From Paraspadella gotoi (lineage: Eukaryota > Chaetognatha), in assembly GCA_051294375.1 (NCBI GenBank), contig CM119266.1, positions 16,362,087 to 16,426,086 on the forward strand: a stretch of DNA of 64,000 bases, in the 5' to 3' direction. The translations under genes and the position numbers were made by a program. Under the pieces are notes generated by a model. That model was not told the origin of the DNA and searched no databases. It saw only the letters and a list, made by a program, of their open reading frames with translations. Shown here piece by piece: positions 12,901-24,399 of this stretch. Position 1 is the stretch's first letter; each line of letters begins with the position of its first letter.

Positions 12901-13286
12901 CTCTCGCGGTCGTTCGTTTTCTTTCTGTACCTCTCTCTGTCTTTCGTTCTCGCTCTTTTTTTTCTCGTTTTCTCTCTCTGACCAAAAAAATATTAGTAGG
13001 AAATATATTTACATAAAAGAACAAATATATAAAAAAAATATTTTATCCCGGACTCGGTCGTCATAGTATCCAGTGGAGAAAAGTAAAACCACTTCATCAG
13101 GTAACTTATAAAATTGGGTTATTTAAATTGGAAATTTCCAACTTTTAGTCAGAAAATTAAGACCAAAATTTTCGACTGATATCGCGAAATACCTCGGCGA
13201 CATCGGGACAGTTAAATTGCTCCCGTTCCAAATGGCGGAAGGGCAGAGAGGGAGAGGGAAAGACCTAAAGGAAAGGAAAAGGAAAA

Positions 13287-13293
13287 GGAAGAA

Positions 13294-13357
<64 letters not shown>

Positions 13358-13391
13358 TGAGAGAGAGAGAGAAAGTGAAAAAGAGAGAGAT
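13287..13391 (+). repeat. (GA)n microsatellite, interrupted
   Basis: GA dinucleotides with a few AGA and GTGA interruptions, preceded by AAAGG repeats from about 13270. Confidence 0.9.
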
Positions 13392-13989
13392 CGGGGAAAC
13401 AGCGCTGCTTAGGGCTTACCTCATCTAATCTTCATCGTGAAACCTTCAATTTTATATCTAAATGTATACGGATATTAGATTTTTACGATATAACATTAAA
13501 TTATTTTTTTTCTTCAAAAGAATGCTCTTTTCTATTCCATTCCATGCACTCAACGGAGCCAAATACTTGACACCTCCGCTTTCCTTGGTAAAATAACCTA
13601 AAATAAGAAAGGAAACAGAACTTGACCAAGATTCATTCTCTCTCTCTCTCTCCTCTCTTTCCTCACTCTTTCCATCTCTCGCCGACAGCTAATTTTCTAA
13701 TCAGCACAACTTTCTCGCTCTTCGATATCCTTCGTCCTCTTTTTCGCTCGACTTTTTTCTTTCGTAGTCGAATTTAAAAATCTCGAAATGTTTTTAATGC
13801 TTCTTTCGTCTCGTCGTCATCTTCGTGATTATCCCCTGGTCGAGGTCCTCGTCGCCAATGTCTTTTCTTTTTCTTCTTTAGCCGTTGGCAAGCCGTTTTC
13901 GATTCTTCGTCCAAGAACTGAAGAAGAAACTCTATCTTCATTCTTTGTCTTGTTTGTTTTGGTGAGTTATGTTGCTTTGTAAATTCAAT

Positions 13990-14028
<39 letters not shown>

Positions 14029-14033
14029 AGAGA

Positions 14034-14065
<32 letters not shown>

Positions 14066-14066
14066 T
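13990..14066 (+). repeat. (GA)n / (GAAA)n microsatellite
   Basis: GA run interrupted by four AAAGAG units. Confidence 0.9.
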
Positions 14067-14482
14067 AACGCGAACGTCGCCAAATTACTACGAGTATGAA
14101 AGAATGTACTGTTTTTTTCACGGAGGACACCAGGTGAAGGTGTGGACGCGCCCTTTTTTCGTAATATTTAGTTTTGTTTCATAAAAACCATTATTGAAAC
14201 GGAAACTGCGAAGGTGTCACTAAAGATTTTATTTTCGAATCCTCAAACGTTTAAAAATCGTCACAATCTTGACCCTGAGTTACTTGTCAATTCACATTAT
14301 CTTTTCTTCGGCTATGATGCAGAAAAAAACATATTATGACCTGCATCCTACCCTTGACCCCCAAATTTTATTTTCAGAACCAAAAAAAGAGATTACGTTG
14401 AAGCGAATCTAGGATTGCCAAGATTGCCTGGAAGAAAGGGGATTTTCTCTCTTCTTCATGCGAAGAAGATAAGGGGAGCCAG

Positions 14483-14679
14483 GTATGTGTCTTCGCGAGA
14501 CAAGAAGATTTCGCGGAAAAACTCGGCTTAAGCCAATTTTTTTTTCTTATTTTTTTTTTCGTTTCGCCGGGACAACGAACATTGCGACCGTCGCCGGTGA
14601 TTTACAAATCATGCAGGCCATAGAGCAACCGTTTTTTTTTAAATATTAAAATTAATTTTTGTTATTTCCTGACCTACAG
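14483..14679 (+). other. Probable 5' UTR intron of the CUB-LDLa gene
   Basis: A strong donor (CAG|GTATGT, exon side ending at 14482) and an acceptor (CTACAG|A at 14679/14680) frame a T-rich stretch just before the ATG at 14706. Only 26 nt of 5' UTR would then lie in the coding exon. Splice pairing is inferred from motif quality. Confidence 0.5.
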
Positions 14680-14705
14680 AAAAATAATCAAAATATCCGG
14701 TCGCC

Positions 14706-16586
14706 ATGGAAATCGGCGACGATTTTGACTGCGAAGGCGACTCTCCCACTCCCATCGCGGCGCCCAAAGACAGCCGCCTCTCAGAAGACGTCGGCCTTCC
14801 CAGCGGTTCTACGAGTCTTCCTTCGAGAGGATGCTTGTGTTGCAAAAATACTTCCCGTCCTTCCTCGCGCTGGAGACGCGGTTATACGGAGAGGCCACAG
14901 CATGTTTATCGCTTCTTCGCAGTTTCCGGTCGACATCGATTGCGGAGAAACAAAGGGGTGAGGCCGCCGTCCCGATTCCATCAACCGGGTCGCGGCCTCA
15001 TCGAACGTTGGCTTGTGTTGGCTCCGCCGCCGTTCTCGAATAGGACATATTTCGCTCAAATCCTTCTTTGTCTCGCGGCGCTGGCGCAGTTTTTTCTCCT
15101 CGCTCATTCAGCGACAATCTTAGGTCAAAAAGTGGGAAACACGGTGCTACCGACGGAATATCTGGACGAGAACTGCGACGGCATCATTGGCGTCGGGGAA
15201 GTCGGAAAGGGCCGTCTCGAGCTTACCCGTAAATGGCCCTACAACGAGGACGTCGAGTGCAGCCTAGTGCTGATGGCACCGCCCCGGCAACGACTGCTCA
15301 TGCGATGGACTAAAATGGACTTGTTTGACAAGGAAGAGACGATCGATTGCGACGATCGAATCTTCATCTACGACGGAAAGCAGGAGAACGCTCATCTCCT
15401 CACGCCACCGACTGGCTTGTGCGGCCACGAACCTCCCGAGGAAGTAAGACAACCTGTGAAAAGCTTTGAATCTTTGATTTAGCTCAAAGAATAATTTTCT
15501 GCATTTTTGATTTGAACAGGTCCTTCGGTCCTCGGGCCGATTCGTTAGAGTCGTCTTCCAAAGCTACAACCGTCTTCACATTCAAGGCAACACCGCAGAT
15601 GGTTTCTCCTTTGTCTACTCAGCGTTTCACACTGACGAATGCGATGCGGATTCATTTCGTTGCCGCAATGGTCACTGCATCAGAAAGTCGCTGTTGTGTG
15701 ATGGATGGGACAATTGCGAGGACAGTAGGTGATGAAAAAAAAAATGATTCGGGGACTTTCCTGATCATTAGATTCTAATAGCAAACAACATAACAAAATT
15801 AAGTTTTTATTTTTTAGCGACGAAGATGCCTCTAACGGACCTTGCGCCACGTTTTGGAGCGCCCTGTTCTCAAAGGGTTACTGGGCTTTCGGAGGAATAG
15901 TTGCCGCCTCGGTAATCGCCGTCACAGGAATCATTGCTTGCCTCGTTTATTGCTTGTGTCGCAACAGAAAGTCGTCTATCTGCGGGGACGCACCCACTGA
16001 AGCCGAGAAGATTCCGCCTGTAAAAGGAAAAGGAAAAATTACGGTCGATTATACAGCTCTTTACGACAAGAAGCATCGCGGGCAAGGAGTTCGTCCCGGA
16101 GAACAACCAAAAGTAAAAGACTCTAAGGACGACCCAGTTAAGGCTGCGGCCAAGAAGAGCGGATGGTACGACTCGGTCATGTGGTACACTATGAAGAAAA
16201 ACCACCGGAAACCGCCCATTGACGTCCTTTATAATGAAGAGATGAGTCAAACCTCCTCTTCGCATCAAAGTTCATCCACTGCTACGTCGACGTCGACTTC
16301 TAAGACGGATGAAGATGAAGTCGGAGGCAAGACGTTGAGCGGCGCCCCTCGTACTGGAACCAGGGCTTCAAAAGCAGCACCAAAAACACTCCAGACTCTT
16401 CTAGTTGGCAAGAAAAGCCCGGGCAGCGAGGCTAGTTTCAGCACAGTGGAGAGCGACGTCGCGCCGAAGAGAAAGAAGCACGTTAGTCGAGGCCCCTGGG
16501 GAGACGTCGTCGAACCGAAAAAACATTGCGATCCCAAGAAACTTAAGGGCGCAAACAAAAAAGTAAAAAAGATTGAAAAATATTAG
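14706..16586 (+). CDS. CUB-LDLa single-pass membrane protein
   Basis: Three exons: 14706-15443, 15520-15728 and 15818-16586; phases match, giving 571 residues. Order: unusual polar N-terminus 1-110; hydrophobic signal/anchor ~115-134; CUB domain ~157-282 with C157, C185, C215 and C239 spaced as the usual two disulfides; LDL receptor class A repeat 287-325 with six Cys and the calcium-cage DNCEDSSDED; transmembrane helix ~337-361; cytosolic tail of ~210 residues, basic then Ser/Thr rich. The LDLa is split by intron 2 just before the acidic SDE. Known of the families: CUB and LDLa modules bind extracellular ligands or receptor subunits (as in Neto, LRP12). It has one CUB only, so it is not a canonical Neto. 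The start ATG has an excellent context (GCCATGG), but the ~110 residues before the hydrophobic segment are too long for an ordinary signal peptide. Receptor or co-receptor function is inference. Confidence 0.85.
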
Positions 16587-17741
16587 CATAATTTTTTGTT
16601 CATATTTAGTCAGTTAGTAATATTACTCAATTGCGGGTAAATAGGAGCGTCATTTTCGGTTATTTGATTATTCCAACAGTTTATTCTGATCTTTCAGATC
16701 ACTAAAGAAAAATTATAAAATGTAGAGGTAAAAAAATATTTATATTTATCTCCAGTCAAATGTGTCATTTTGGCTTTTCAGTACTTTACGACTTTAACGC
16801 TTTATTATCGTTTATTACAAAACCACTTTCTATATTCAAAATCTATTTATTCTAAAGGGGTTTCTCCTTTCAAGTAAATAAAATATCATTCCTCCGTTGT
16901 GTCCGTAGTTGCGATTTTATTTATCTTGTACAATTAAAAATGTACAAATTATTTTAATGCGGTCAACTACCATAATTAGTATACAATTTACGATGTAAAA
17001 TAAAAACCCAACGCGTAACCTGACGCACATTGTGAATCGCTTGCAATAAATTTCTTTACCTGAGCCTTATTACTAAATTCGCATGTTACTTTTTTATCTT
17101 CTTTAATGGAAATCTGTTCGTTACATAATTTAAACTGCATTGCATAGCCACAATACATAGATGATAGAATGAAAAAGTGAGTTGTATAAATTTGAGAATT
17201 AGTCGATGATCTTTTGTTGCTTTGTTAGTCTTCTCTATTTGCTCGCCAGAGACCGAGTAGCCATCCCCCTCTTTAGCCAGATAATTTAATGGAGACGCAA
17301 ATTAATGGTCGTCGATTGCGTCGCGACTTCGTTTCAAGTAAGACCTTGAAAATTAAACGCAACGTTACGCTCACCTTCCGCTTCTGCTGTACTGAGCCGA
17401 CCGCCCAACGAACAAATCTTCAGTCTAACCTAAGGGCCTTGAAGGCCTTGAAGGCCCTGGTTTTGAAGTCAAAGCGGAGCTTTATCTCGGTATTGAAAAG
17501 CCCTTAAATTTACCAAGTTGCTCTTTAGTAATTTATTGACTACAAAGCTTCCGGCGCCACCGCCTGTGTATTAACTTTTGAAATTTTGTTCTGTGGCTAT
17601 CAATAACTGGTGCATTTCAATAACATTTAAATGAGCAACCTTTGTAAAAAACTTACGAATTTTTTTAAACTGACTCTTTGTCTTAAGCTCTGATTGCTAA
17701 GAAACTTATCTGAAACTCCTGATTGTCGCTCAAACTGGGGC
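16587..17741. other. 3' UTR plus upstream region of AAR2
   Basis: AT-rich after the CUB-LDLa gene, then slightly GC-richer from about 17220. A short open frame at 17289-17507 contains the imperfect repeat GGCCTTGAA and has no recognisable protein. No other gene is visible. Confidence 0.55.
16877..16882 (+). promoter_or_regulatory. Candidate poly(A) signal AATAAA
   Basis: AATAAA 291 nt downstream of the CUB-LDLa stop codon in AT-rich sequence, followed by a T-rich stretch. Confidence 0.45.
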
Positions 17742-18920
17742 ATGGATCCGAAACTTGCGAAAAAGCTGTCTGACTACGGGGCAACATTCGTGTTCATGGA
17801 TTTTCCCACTGGCAGTGAATTTGGCGTGGATTGTTGCATGTGGACGGTCGGTCCAAAATTCAAAGGCGTAAAGATGATTCCTCCCGGTGTGCATTTCGTA
17901 TACTTCAGCGCGGTGAGCAGTTCCGAAGGCTTGGATGTTGGGCCACGAAACGGTTTCTTTCACGATTTCAAACCAGGCGAAATGATGGTACGGTTTTGGG
18001 ACCATCAACGCGAAACATTGAGCGATCGTCGTGCTTCTCAAGAAGATCTTAGTCGAATGAAGGCAGATAAAAATGGGCTGGATCCTTTTCTAGCTCCTTA
18101 CTCTTACGATCATCACAAAAAGTGGATTTCGTTGACGAATTATGCCACGGCAGAGCTGACGCAGAGATTAAGTCCAGTATCAGGCGTCGTTTCGAGCTTT
18201 TGTGAACTAGTAGCACTTGAAAAATTCGAGCAAAAAAACACTCACCGAAAAAATAAGATGCAGACTGACGCTGAGCAGATTTCGAAATCTTCTTCCAACG
18301 AAAAAGTAGTTGAACGCCCCCAACGAAACGACGAAGACACTTTACCAAAAATGTCGGCAGAATCGCAAATGCGTTTCCACGAAATCCCTAAAAACTTAAT
18401 TCCGCCGGGGGCATCCGCCTCTGAGGTAACGCGCTTTAGCCTAGATAAGACTCTTCTGCTCGATATCTTGCTGAAAAGCGATTTCGCTGAGCGGGAGTCA
18501 GATTTATTAGGAGAGCTGCAGCTGGCCTTCGTCGTTTTTATTTACGGCCGTGTTTACGATGGATTTGAACAGTGGAAGCGCCTCGTCCACTTGCTTTGCT
18601 GCGCCGCCAGTAGCGCCACCTCCCGCCTTCAACTTTTTAACGATTTTATCACCGTCCTATATTTTCAAATACAAGAAATTCCGGATGATTTTTTCGTTGA
18701 CATTATCACTTGCAGTAACTTCTTGACGTCGACGCTCTGCTCATTTTTCCAAAATCTTCTGTCTGAGGAATGCGATTCAGATCTGAAATTGAAGGCGGAA
18801 AAATTTCGAGCGTATTTGACGAAGCGGTTTAAATGGAACTTTGATGAGGACGACGTGGAAGACGAAAGACCAGTCGTAGTGGAGTTATCAGAAAAACAAA
18901 AGAAACTAATGGATTTGTAA
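17742..18920 (+). CDS. AAR2: AAR2 splicing factor homologue
   Basis: Single-exon gene, 392 residues, close to the ~384 residues of human AAR2. The start is ATG at 17742; the frame is open a little further upstream but has no other ATG. Diagnostic family blocks are recognisable: GSEFGVD near the N-terminus, then GPKFKGVKMIPPG and GPRNGFF in the N-terminal domain, KKWISLTNY in the middle, and GELQLAFVVFIYGRVYDGFE, WKRLVHLLC, FFVDIIT and NFLTSTL in the helical C-terminal domain. Known role: AAR2 binds the PRP8 RNase H/Jab1 region during cytoplasmic U5 snRNP assembly and is released on maturation, so it supports pre-mRNA splicing. A polar, low-conservation linker occupies about residues 165-205. 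Absence of introns is notable beside heavily split neighbours and could reflect old retroposition or intron loss. Confidence 0.95.
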   Translation: MDPKLAKKLSDYGATFVFMDFPTGSEFGVDCCMWTVGPKFKGVKMIPPGVHFVYFSAVSSSEGLDVGPRNGFFHDFKPGEMMVRFWDHQRETLSDRRASQEDLSRMKADKNGLDPFLAPYSYDHHKKWISLTNYATAELTQRLSPVSGVVSSFCELVALEKFEQKNTHRKNKMQTDAEQISKSSSNEKVVERPQRNDEDTLPKMSAESQMRFHEIPKNLIPPGASASEVTRFSLDKTLLLDILLKSDFAERESDLLGELQLAFVVFIYGRVYDGFEQWKRLVHLLCCAASSATSRLQLFNDFITVLYFQIQEIPDDFFVDIITCSNFLTSTLCSFFQNLLSEECDSDLKLKAEKFRAYLTKRFKWNFDEDDVEDERPVVVELSEKQKKLMDL

Positions 18921-19114
18921 AGATTTAAGCCTGAAAATGAAGATGAAATGTTTTTTACGTACTCCACCTATTTGACGCGCGTTCTGTGCTTCGGCTATAC
19001 GTATATGTACAAATAATCTTCGTATTTTTGTTGATAAATTTTCCTACATTTTTATTTCCCGCAGTTTTTAACTCCTCTCTTAACTTCCCTCCCCCCCGCC
19101 TCCCGCCCTTAACG
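18921..19114 (+). other. Short AAR2-hnRNP K intergenic space with splice acceptor
   Basis: Only 194 bp separate the AAR2 stop from the hnRNP K ATG. A strong polypyrimidine-AG acceptor (TTTATTTCCCGCAG, ending at 19064) lies 50 nt before the ATG. Either a 5' UTR exon starts within or before AAR2, or the acceptor is used in trans. No poly(A) signal AATAAA is seen between the two genes. Confidence 0.5.
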
Positions 19115-21852
19115 ATGCTGAGCGATGATTTTGAAAAAGGCCGAAATGGTGCCACCCCCAATGGCAACTTTGTTACCCCCGGAGTGGGAGGTGTTACTTC
19201 TGGCGGTGGCGGCTATGGATGCGTCACGACTAACAACGCGGGCGACGGACCCCCATCGTTTCACCGATGTCGACGAGGCGAGGGAGCACGCACGGAGTTG
19301 CGGGTGCTCATAAACACCAAAAACGCCGGGGCAATCATTGGGAAAGGAGGCACGAATATAAAAAGACTCAGAGAATCTTACAAATCCGGCGTCACCGTTC
19401 CAGGTCGTTTGCTTTAACAGATGATAACCATAAAATAGCTCGACTTATATTGTTCTTTTACATCAAGATTGCAGCGGACCAGAACGTATATTGACGATAA
19501 CCGCAGAATTGGGAACGGCTTTGGAGGTCCTGCTTGATATCATTCCCAGACTTGACGATTACAAAGACCGCGTTGACAACGACTTCGACGCCGAAGTCCG
19601 CATTTTGGTTCACCAGTCTCAAGTCGGACCCGTAATAGGACGAGCGGGTGGAAAAATCAAAGAGCTTCGAGACGTTACGGGTACTAATATCCGTGTCTAT
19701 TCCCAATGCTGTCCGATGTCAACGGACAGAGTTATTCAAATCACAGGTATGTATTCATTCCTAAACCTAAAAGTTATTCGGGCACGAAAAGTAGGATTAT
19801 TTTTACAATCGCCGACTAGGGTTAGAGTGGCTATGTTCAAGGGTGGCGAGGTTTGGGGGGGGAAGGGTTAAGGGTAGTTTGGTAAAAACTTTTATAATTT
19901 TTTTTAATATTAACATTTTTATAATAATAAATAATAATTTTGTTTTCACCGACTAGGGTAAAGGGGTGTTTAGGGTTAAGGGTAGTTTAAGGTTAAATTA
20001 AAGTTAATGGTAATTAGGGTTAAGGAGGGTTAAGGTAATTAGGTAATATTTTTTATTATTTTTTAATAACATTTTTTGTAATATTCAAAAAAGCTATAAT
20101 CCTAATCGGCGAAAGTAAAGTTGTACTTTTTATACCCTGTTACTAGTATACTCATAAGCGAACATCCGTGTCAGTGAATGTAATATTCTACATTTTCTGT
20201 AGTCTGTATTTTGATAATTAAAACGTAAAAATAAAAATTGTCACAGGTAAACCGGATCTGGTATGCGACACGATTCAGCAAGTCATCGAGATTGCCACCT
20301 CAGCTGGTATCAAAGGCGGAATACAACCCTATGACCCTTACAACTTTGACGATTTCAATGCCCCGGATTATGGCGGATTCGGCGACCCCCAGAACCCCAG
20401 TGTACGAGGCGGTGGCGGGCACATATCTGTTCCTCGCGGATTTGGAAGCAGACACGGTGGCAGTGGTGGCGCTCCCCCACCCTTTGGAGGTAGCGGGGGT
20501 CCCGGGGGGACGCGCGCCGGATCTCGCAGTGGTAGTGGCGTTGGAAACAACGACTGGAGTGCCCATCTCGATCCGACTTTCGCTGGCCAACCAAATACCT
20601 CAAGAAGCGAAGGAGAAAGAACAACTCAACAGGTACGAGGTATCCTCATCTCTTAGTTTCGTCAATAAAAACCTATTTTCTCTTAATCAAAGATTTGCAA
20701 AACATTTGTAAAAGAATTTTAAAATAAACGAAAGTTTTCGTGGAACAACAAGGAATTTTTATTTAAAAAAAAATCGGACATGTTTCGACTCGATTTGGAG
20801 TCTTCATCAGCGTTTGAAATCATAAATATTACGTCGGAGAAAGAGAGAGAAAAAAGAAAAGGAGAGTTTCAACAAAGAATTGAGTAAAGGATAGTGGTCA
20901 CTGGTCAGATGTGAGGACAGGTAAAGATGAGGACAGGGAAGGAGAGAGAGTGAGTGAATTTGAAACTGGTGAAAAAGAGGGGGAGAGAGAGAGAGAGAGA
21001 ACAAGAGAGAAATTAATACATTTGGTAATGTACAACAATGATAAATAAGAAAAACTTAATGAACAAAGATTAATAATTTAAAACATCTAATAATTTAAAA
21101 CAAAAAACAAAAAGAAAGGCTAAACACAATGTCTAAAAATTTTTAAGTTGATATAAAAAAGACCCATTTACTGCTATGAAAAAATAAACCATTAGGTAAT
21201 TGGTAAAATCAATATAATAGTTATCCCTTCATGCAATACTAGGCTACTACTAAACTACGTATTTTTTCTCGGAATCCTAACAAATGGTTTTTAATCTGTT
21301 TTCTATAGTGGTTAAAGCATAAAAGTCGATTAAGGTCAGGGGTAAGTTTTTAGGTCAGGTTTTTCTGTTATAACATTTTTTCATCAGTTATTCTTTAATT
21401 GATTGAACGATGAAATTGTTAAGTGTTACCAGTTCGACGATAGAGAATTTGTCTTCCATTTGATTGTACGATTGTACAACTCGCTTGCAATGAAACTTAC
21501 TATGAAATTACGAAGTTTTTGACGCGCAGTATTCGTTGAGAAACTTTGTTTTTTTGTTTTATAACAACAGGTATCGATCCCAAAAGATCTAGCAGGATCA
21601 ATCATTGGAACTCAAGGTCATCGCATCCGTGCCATACGCGCTCAATCGGGAGCGCAGATTATCATCGCCAGTGAAGTACAGCCCGGAAGCAACGACAGAA
21701 TTATTACCATCACAGGAACACAAGAACAAGTAAGATGTTTTACTAGTTATTTTTAAAAAAAAAGTTTCAACCTTTTCTTTGTTTTACAGATACAAAACGC
21801 TCAGTATCTCTTACAAATGAGTGTCCGTCAGCATTCTGGAAAATACAATTAG
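19115..21852 (+). CDS. HNRNPK: hnRNP K-type RNA-binding protein with three KH domains
   Basis: Five exons: 19115-19403, 19468-19746, 20247-20632, 21571-21729 and 21790-21852; joined length is 391 residues with matching phases. KH1 lies at ~60-126 with GKGG at 76-79. KH2 is at ~138-205 with GRAG at 154-157. KH3 begins at 319 with GTQG at 331-334 and runs to the C-terminus. The KH2-KH3 linker is Gly-rich with RGG-like spots, as in hn[14 protein letters not shown] and SGPERIL are close to the vertebrate hnRNP K KH1. Known role: binds C-rich RNA/DNA; acts in splicing, translation and transcription. Intron 1 is only 64 nt and must use an AAG acceptor (19465-19467): the nearby CAG at 19472-19474 would bring an in-frame stop. 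Intron 2 has TTAGGG-like DNA, intron 3 a Penelope-type hammerhead. PCBP is the alternative, but the KH spacing and RGG-like linker favour hnRNP K. Confidence 0.93.
19810..20045 (+). repeat. Degenerate TTAGGG-like tract in hnRNP K intron 2
   Basis: Scattered GGGTTAAGG and TTAGGGTTAAGG words separated by T/A-rich spacers. Confidence 0.45.
20750..21130 (-). mobile_element. Penelope-like element terminal fragment in hnRNP K intron 3
   Basis: Sequence from the hammerhead motif through the AGAGAGA-rich stretch, GAGGACAG words and the TTTGGTAATGTACAACAA segment parallels the terminal arms of the larger Penelope-like copy at 54973-57447 in the same order. No reverse transcriptase remains, so it is a solo terminal piece. 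Confidence 0.6.
20776..20810 (-). ncRNA. Hammerhead-ribozyme-like motif (Penelope-type)
   Basis: Minus strand: CTGATGA, stem II GACTC/GAGTC with an AAATC loop, GAAA, CATG, GTC. Same architecture as the motif at 10174-10210 with the same extra A after CTGATGA. It lies antisense to hnRNP K intron 3. Confidence 0.65.
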
Positions 21853-24399
21853 TCATCTATATTATATCCGGCAAGATCCTACTTTAATCCTCCCTAACCT
21901 TGTTACGTGGCCCTTGACCAAAGCAACTAAGTTATTTAAACACTTTTCCTTTTTTCCCCTCCAACTTTCCACCCTTTTTAAATCTGGTCTCAAATTCCAA
22001 CCTATCCCTTTTTTGAGATTGTAATTTATGGGCATAATTAAAAAAAATCTGGATTTTTTCTCTTGTTATTTAGCAGCGATCTCTGTTTTATTGTCATCAT
22101 ATAAGGGGGTATTATCAACTTTTTTTTTTTTGAGAAATGGCTTAACCACGTTGATGGGTAGATTTTACTCCGATTATTTACAGTAAATTTTCAATTACTG
22201 TTATGACATTGGTTAATTGTATCAATTGTTATTTAGATTATTTAAGAATCCAAACTTTTTTACAAAAAACATCTCATCTTTGACTAGACTTAGTATAATA
22301 TTTACTGTTATATTATTTTTATTTCCATGAACTCATATATTACACCCTCCGTTTTTAGTCGACACTGTTTTCCATTTAACGTTACTTTTATATTGAACGT
22401 TTTTGATAGCGAGGTCTTGTTATTACTAATAGCCCCATTAGGGCGCTCGATTACAACTCGACTCTCTGTCTTAGCTCCGTTTCCATTTTTTCAGCGCGCG
22501 GCCCATTACCTTCTTACTTTTGTACCACTCAATTCCGCCCACCTTTCTCCAAATTCTCGTCGTTGCCACTCCCCTGATGTTACTCTTCGGCAATGTTGCC
22601 GTTTTTCTTCGCGCACCGTCTCTTATTCATTATTTACTCAAAATGTTCCAAACTGTAGTAAGACGTGTAAGACTTTTTTCAATGTTATTGGCGCGAGATC
22701 AAACTTTTCCCACCGCTTTCCCTCTTTTTCCTCCCCGACAAATGAAGAAACTACGCAGCCCGCTGTGAATTCACGTGAAATCATCATATTAGAACCTACC
22801 CCACATCTGCCCACCTTTTTAGTCCCATACCCGTAAAAATAGATCTTCGTAAAATAATCCAATATTTTTCTGTACGTCGAATGCTGTTTATGAAAAATTC
22901 CTCCCCCATTTTTCTCAGTCGCATTTACGTTCAATTATTGACGTTTGATGCCTATATATTGTTCGTAACCAATCTCATCGGTGCACGTTTATGACAACTT
23001 TAAAAGCTTAATATTTTACGTAACCTATGTTAGGCTTAGAATAATAAATTTAAAAGAATTACATTTTAATCAAGGAATATTTTTTTAAAGTTTAAAAGGA
23101 CTCTTCAATTCTACAAATTATTTTTTATGCATCTATTTTGGTCTTAAAGGCGAGTTCTGTTGTCCCCCAATTACTTATAACGATCATAATTACAATGATG
23201 TAAAGCTTTTAGAGGCTATAATAAAGGATTTTTTTAATAATCTTATAATTTATTTACCAAATATTAAAGAAACAAATGTTTTCAATTTATTTTTAATCTT
23301 AATTAGTAAGTTCCAGATTAAAAATACTTAATTTTTAAGGCAACCCTAAGTAGCCATAGCCGATGAAATTTAAACACTAATGTATACAGCGTTAAAATAA
23401 TCTATCATGAGCATAGATTATAGTATTAAAAAATGCTTTCTTCTGAGGGTACTCGCCTAATTAAAATTATTATATTACTATATAAAGAAAAAAAATTTTT
23501 GGATAGATTCTGATAGAGCATAAATAAGCATAAGTTAAACAAGAAATATTATTATAGCTTTTAAAAATTCTTACATTTTTAGACAACTTTTAATGAGCTA
23601 TCTGAATCTGGTCTTAAAATTTAAAATTTTTACAAAAAATTTCGGCCTTTCCTATTTATAAATAAATATTAAAAAACTAATTATTATGGTATAAAGCTAT
23701 ATAAGAAATTTTTTGTCCATTGTAAGTATACTTAAAAATGTATAAATTTTTTTTTGAGCATGTACTCGCTCTAAATTTTTGACTAGTCCCATTGAGTGCG
23801 GCTACCCTTACCTTAAGTAGTTCGATCTGAAAAATTTAGTATTTTTTTAACATATTTTAAATGTATCAAACTATTTATATAAATTTTATGTTTAAGCCGT
23901 TAAAACCAGCAATAACTGTTCTTTCATAAATATTCGGACTAATCGTTTTCATTAATTTATTCAATAGACTTTTAATAAATTTTGTTGATTAAAAAAATAT
24001 TTTAAGGATGGATGTTTTAATTTGACCGCCATTTTTTTAAATATAGTGATATTGATAACATAAATTCATAAAATGTATGAAATATAGGTAAACAATTTAA
24101 ACATTTTTGAAATCGACAACAGTTTTCATTTTTTGATCCCAGCCTCATTTTGTTCTATTTCCAGGTTGTTTTCTATTTAATCCTTTAAAAAAAAATTGTC
24201 ATTCTATTAAAGTAACTTAACCGAATAAAAATGAAAATAGTGAAAGTCGGCTTGACTTACCTGGAGCCACATGCCTACATCTGGATCATATACTGATAAA
24301 ACAATATCAGTGATATAGACAAAGACTGAGAGGTATGAAACAGAAGAAAATCTAGCAGGATTCATATTAGAAAATGATACATCATTTTTTCGAGCTTAG
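21853..24399. other. hnRNP K 3' UTR and AT-rich intergenic DNA
   Basis: A pyrimidine-rich stretch follows the stop codon to about 22830 and may be 3' UTR. The long open frame at 22327-22836 has no recognisable features and is probably chance. From 22850 on the sequence is AT-rich with nothing I can name. Confidence 0.5.

Noticed and set aside
13774-14130. 118-residue minus-strand frame with a plausible charged C-terminal half
   Set aside because: Half of it is a GA microsatellite; the rest is Lys/Arg/Asp biased and matches no family I know. Could be an exon but cannot be supported.
17289-17507. 72-residue plus-strand frame upstream of AAR2
   Set aside because: Contains a short GGCCTTGAA repeat, no recognisable motif, no conservation evidence.
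22327-22836. 169-residue plus-strand frame
   Set aside because: Pyrimidine-biased, no homologous look, lies in the likely hnRNP K 3' UTR and lacks splice or start support.
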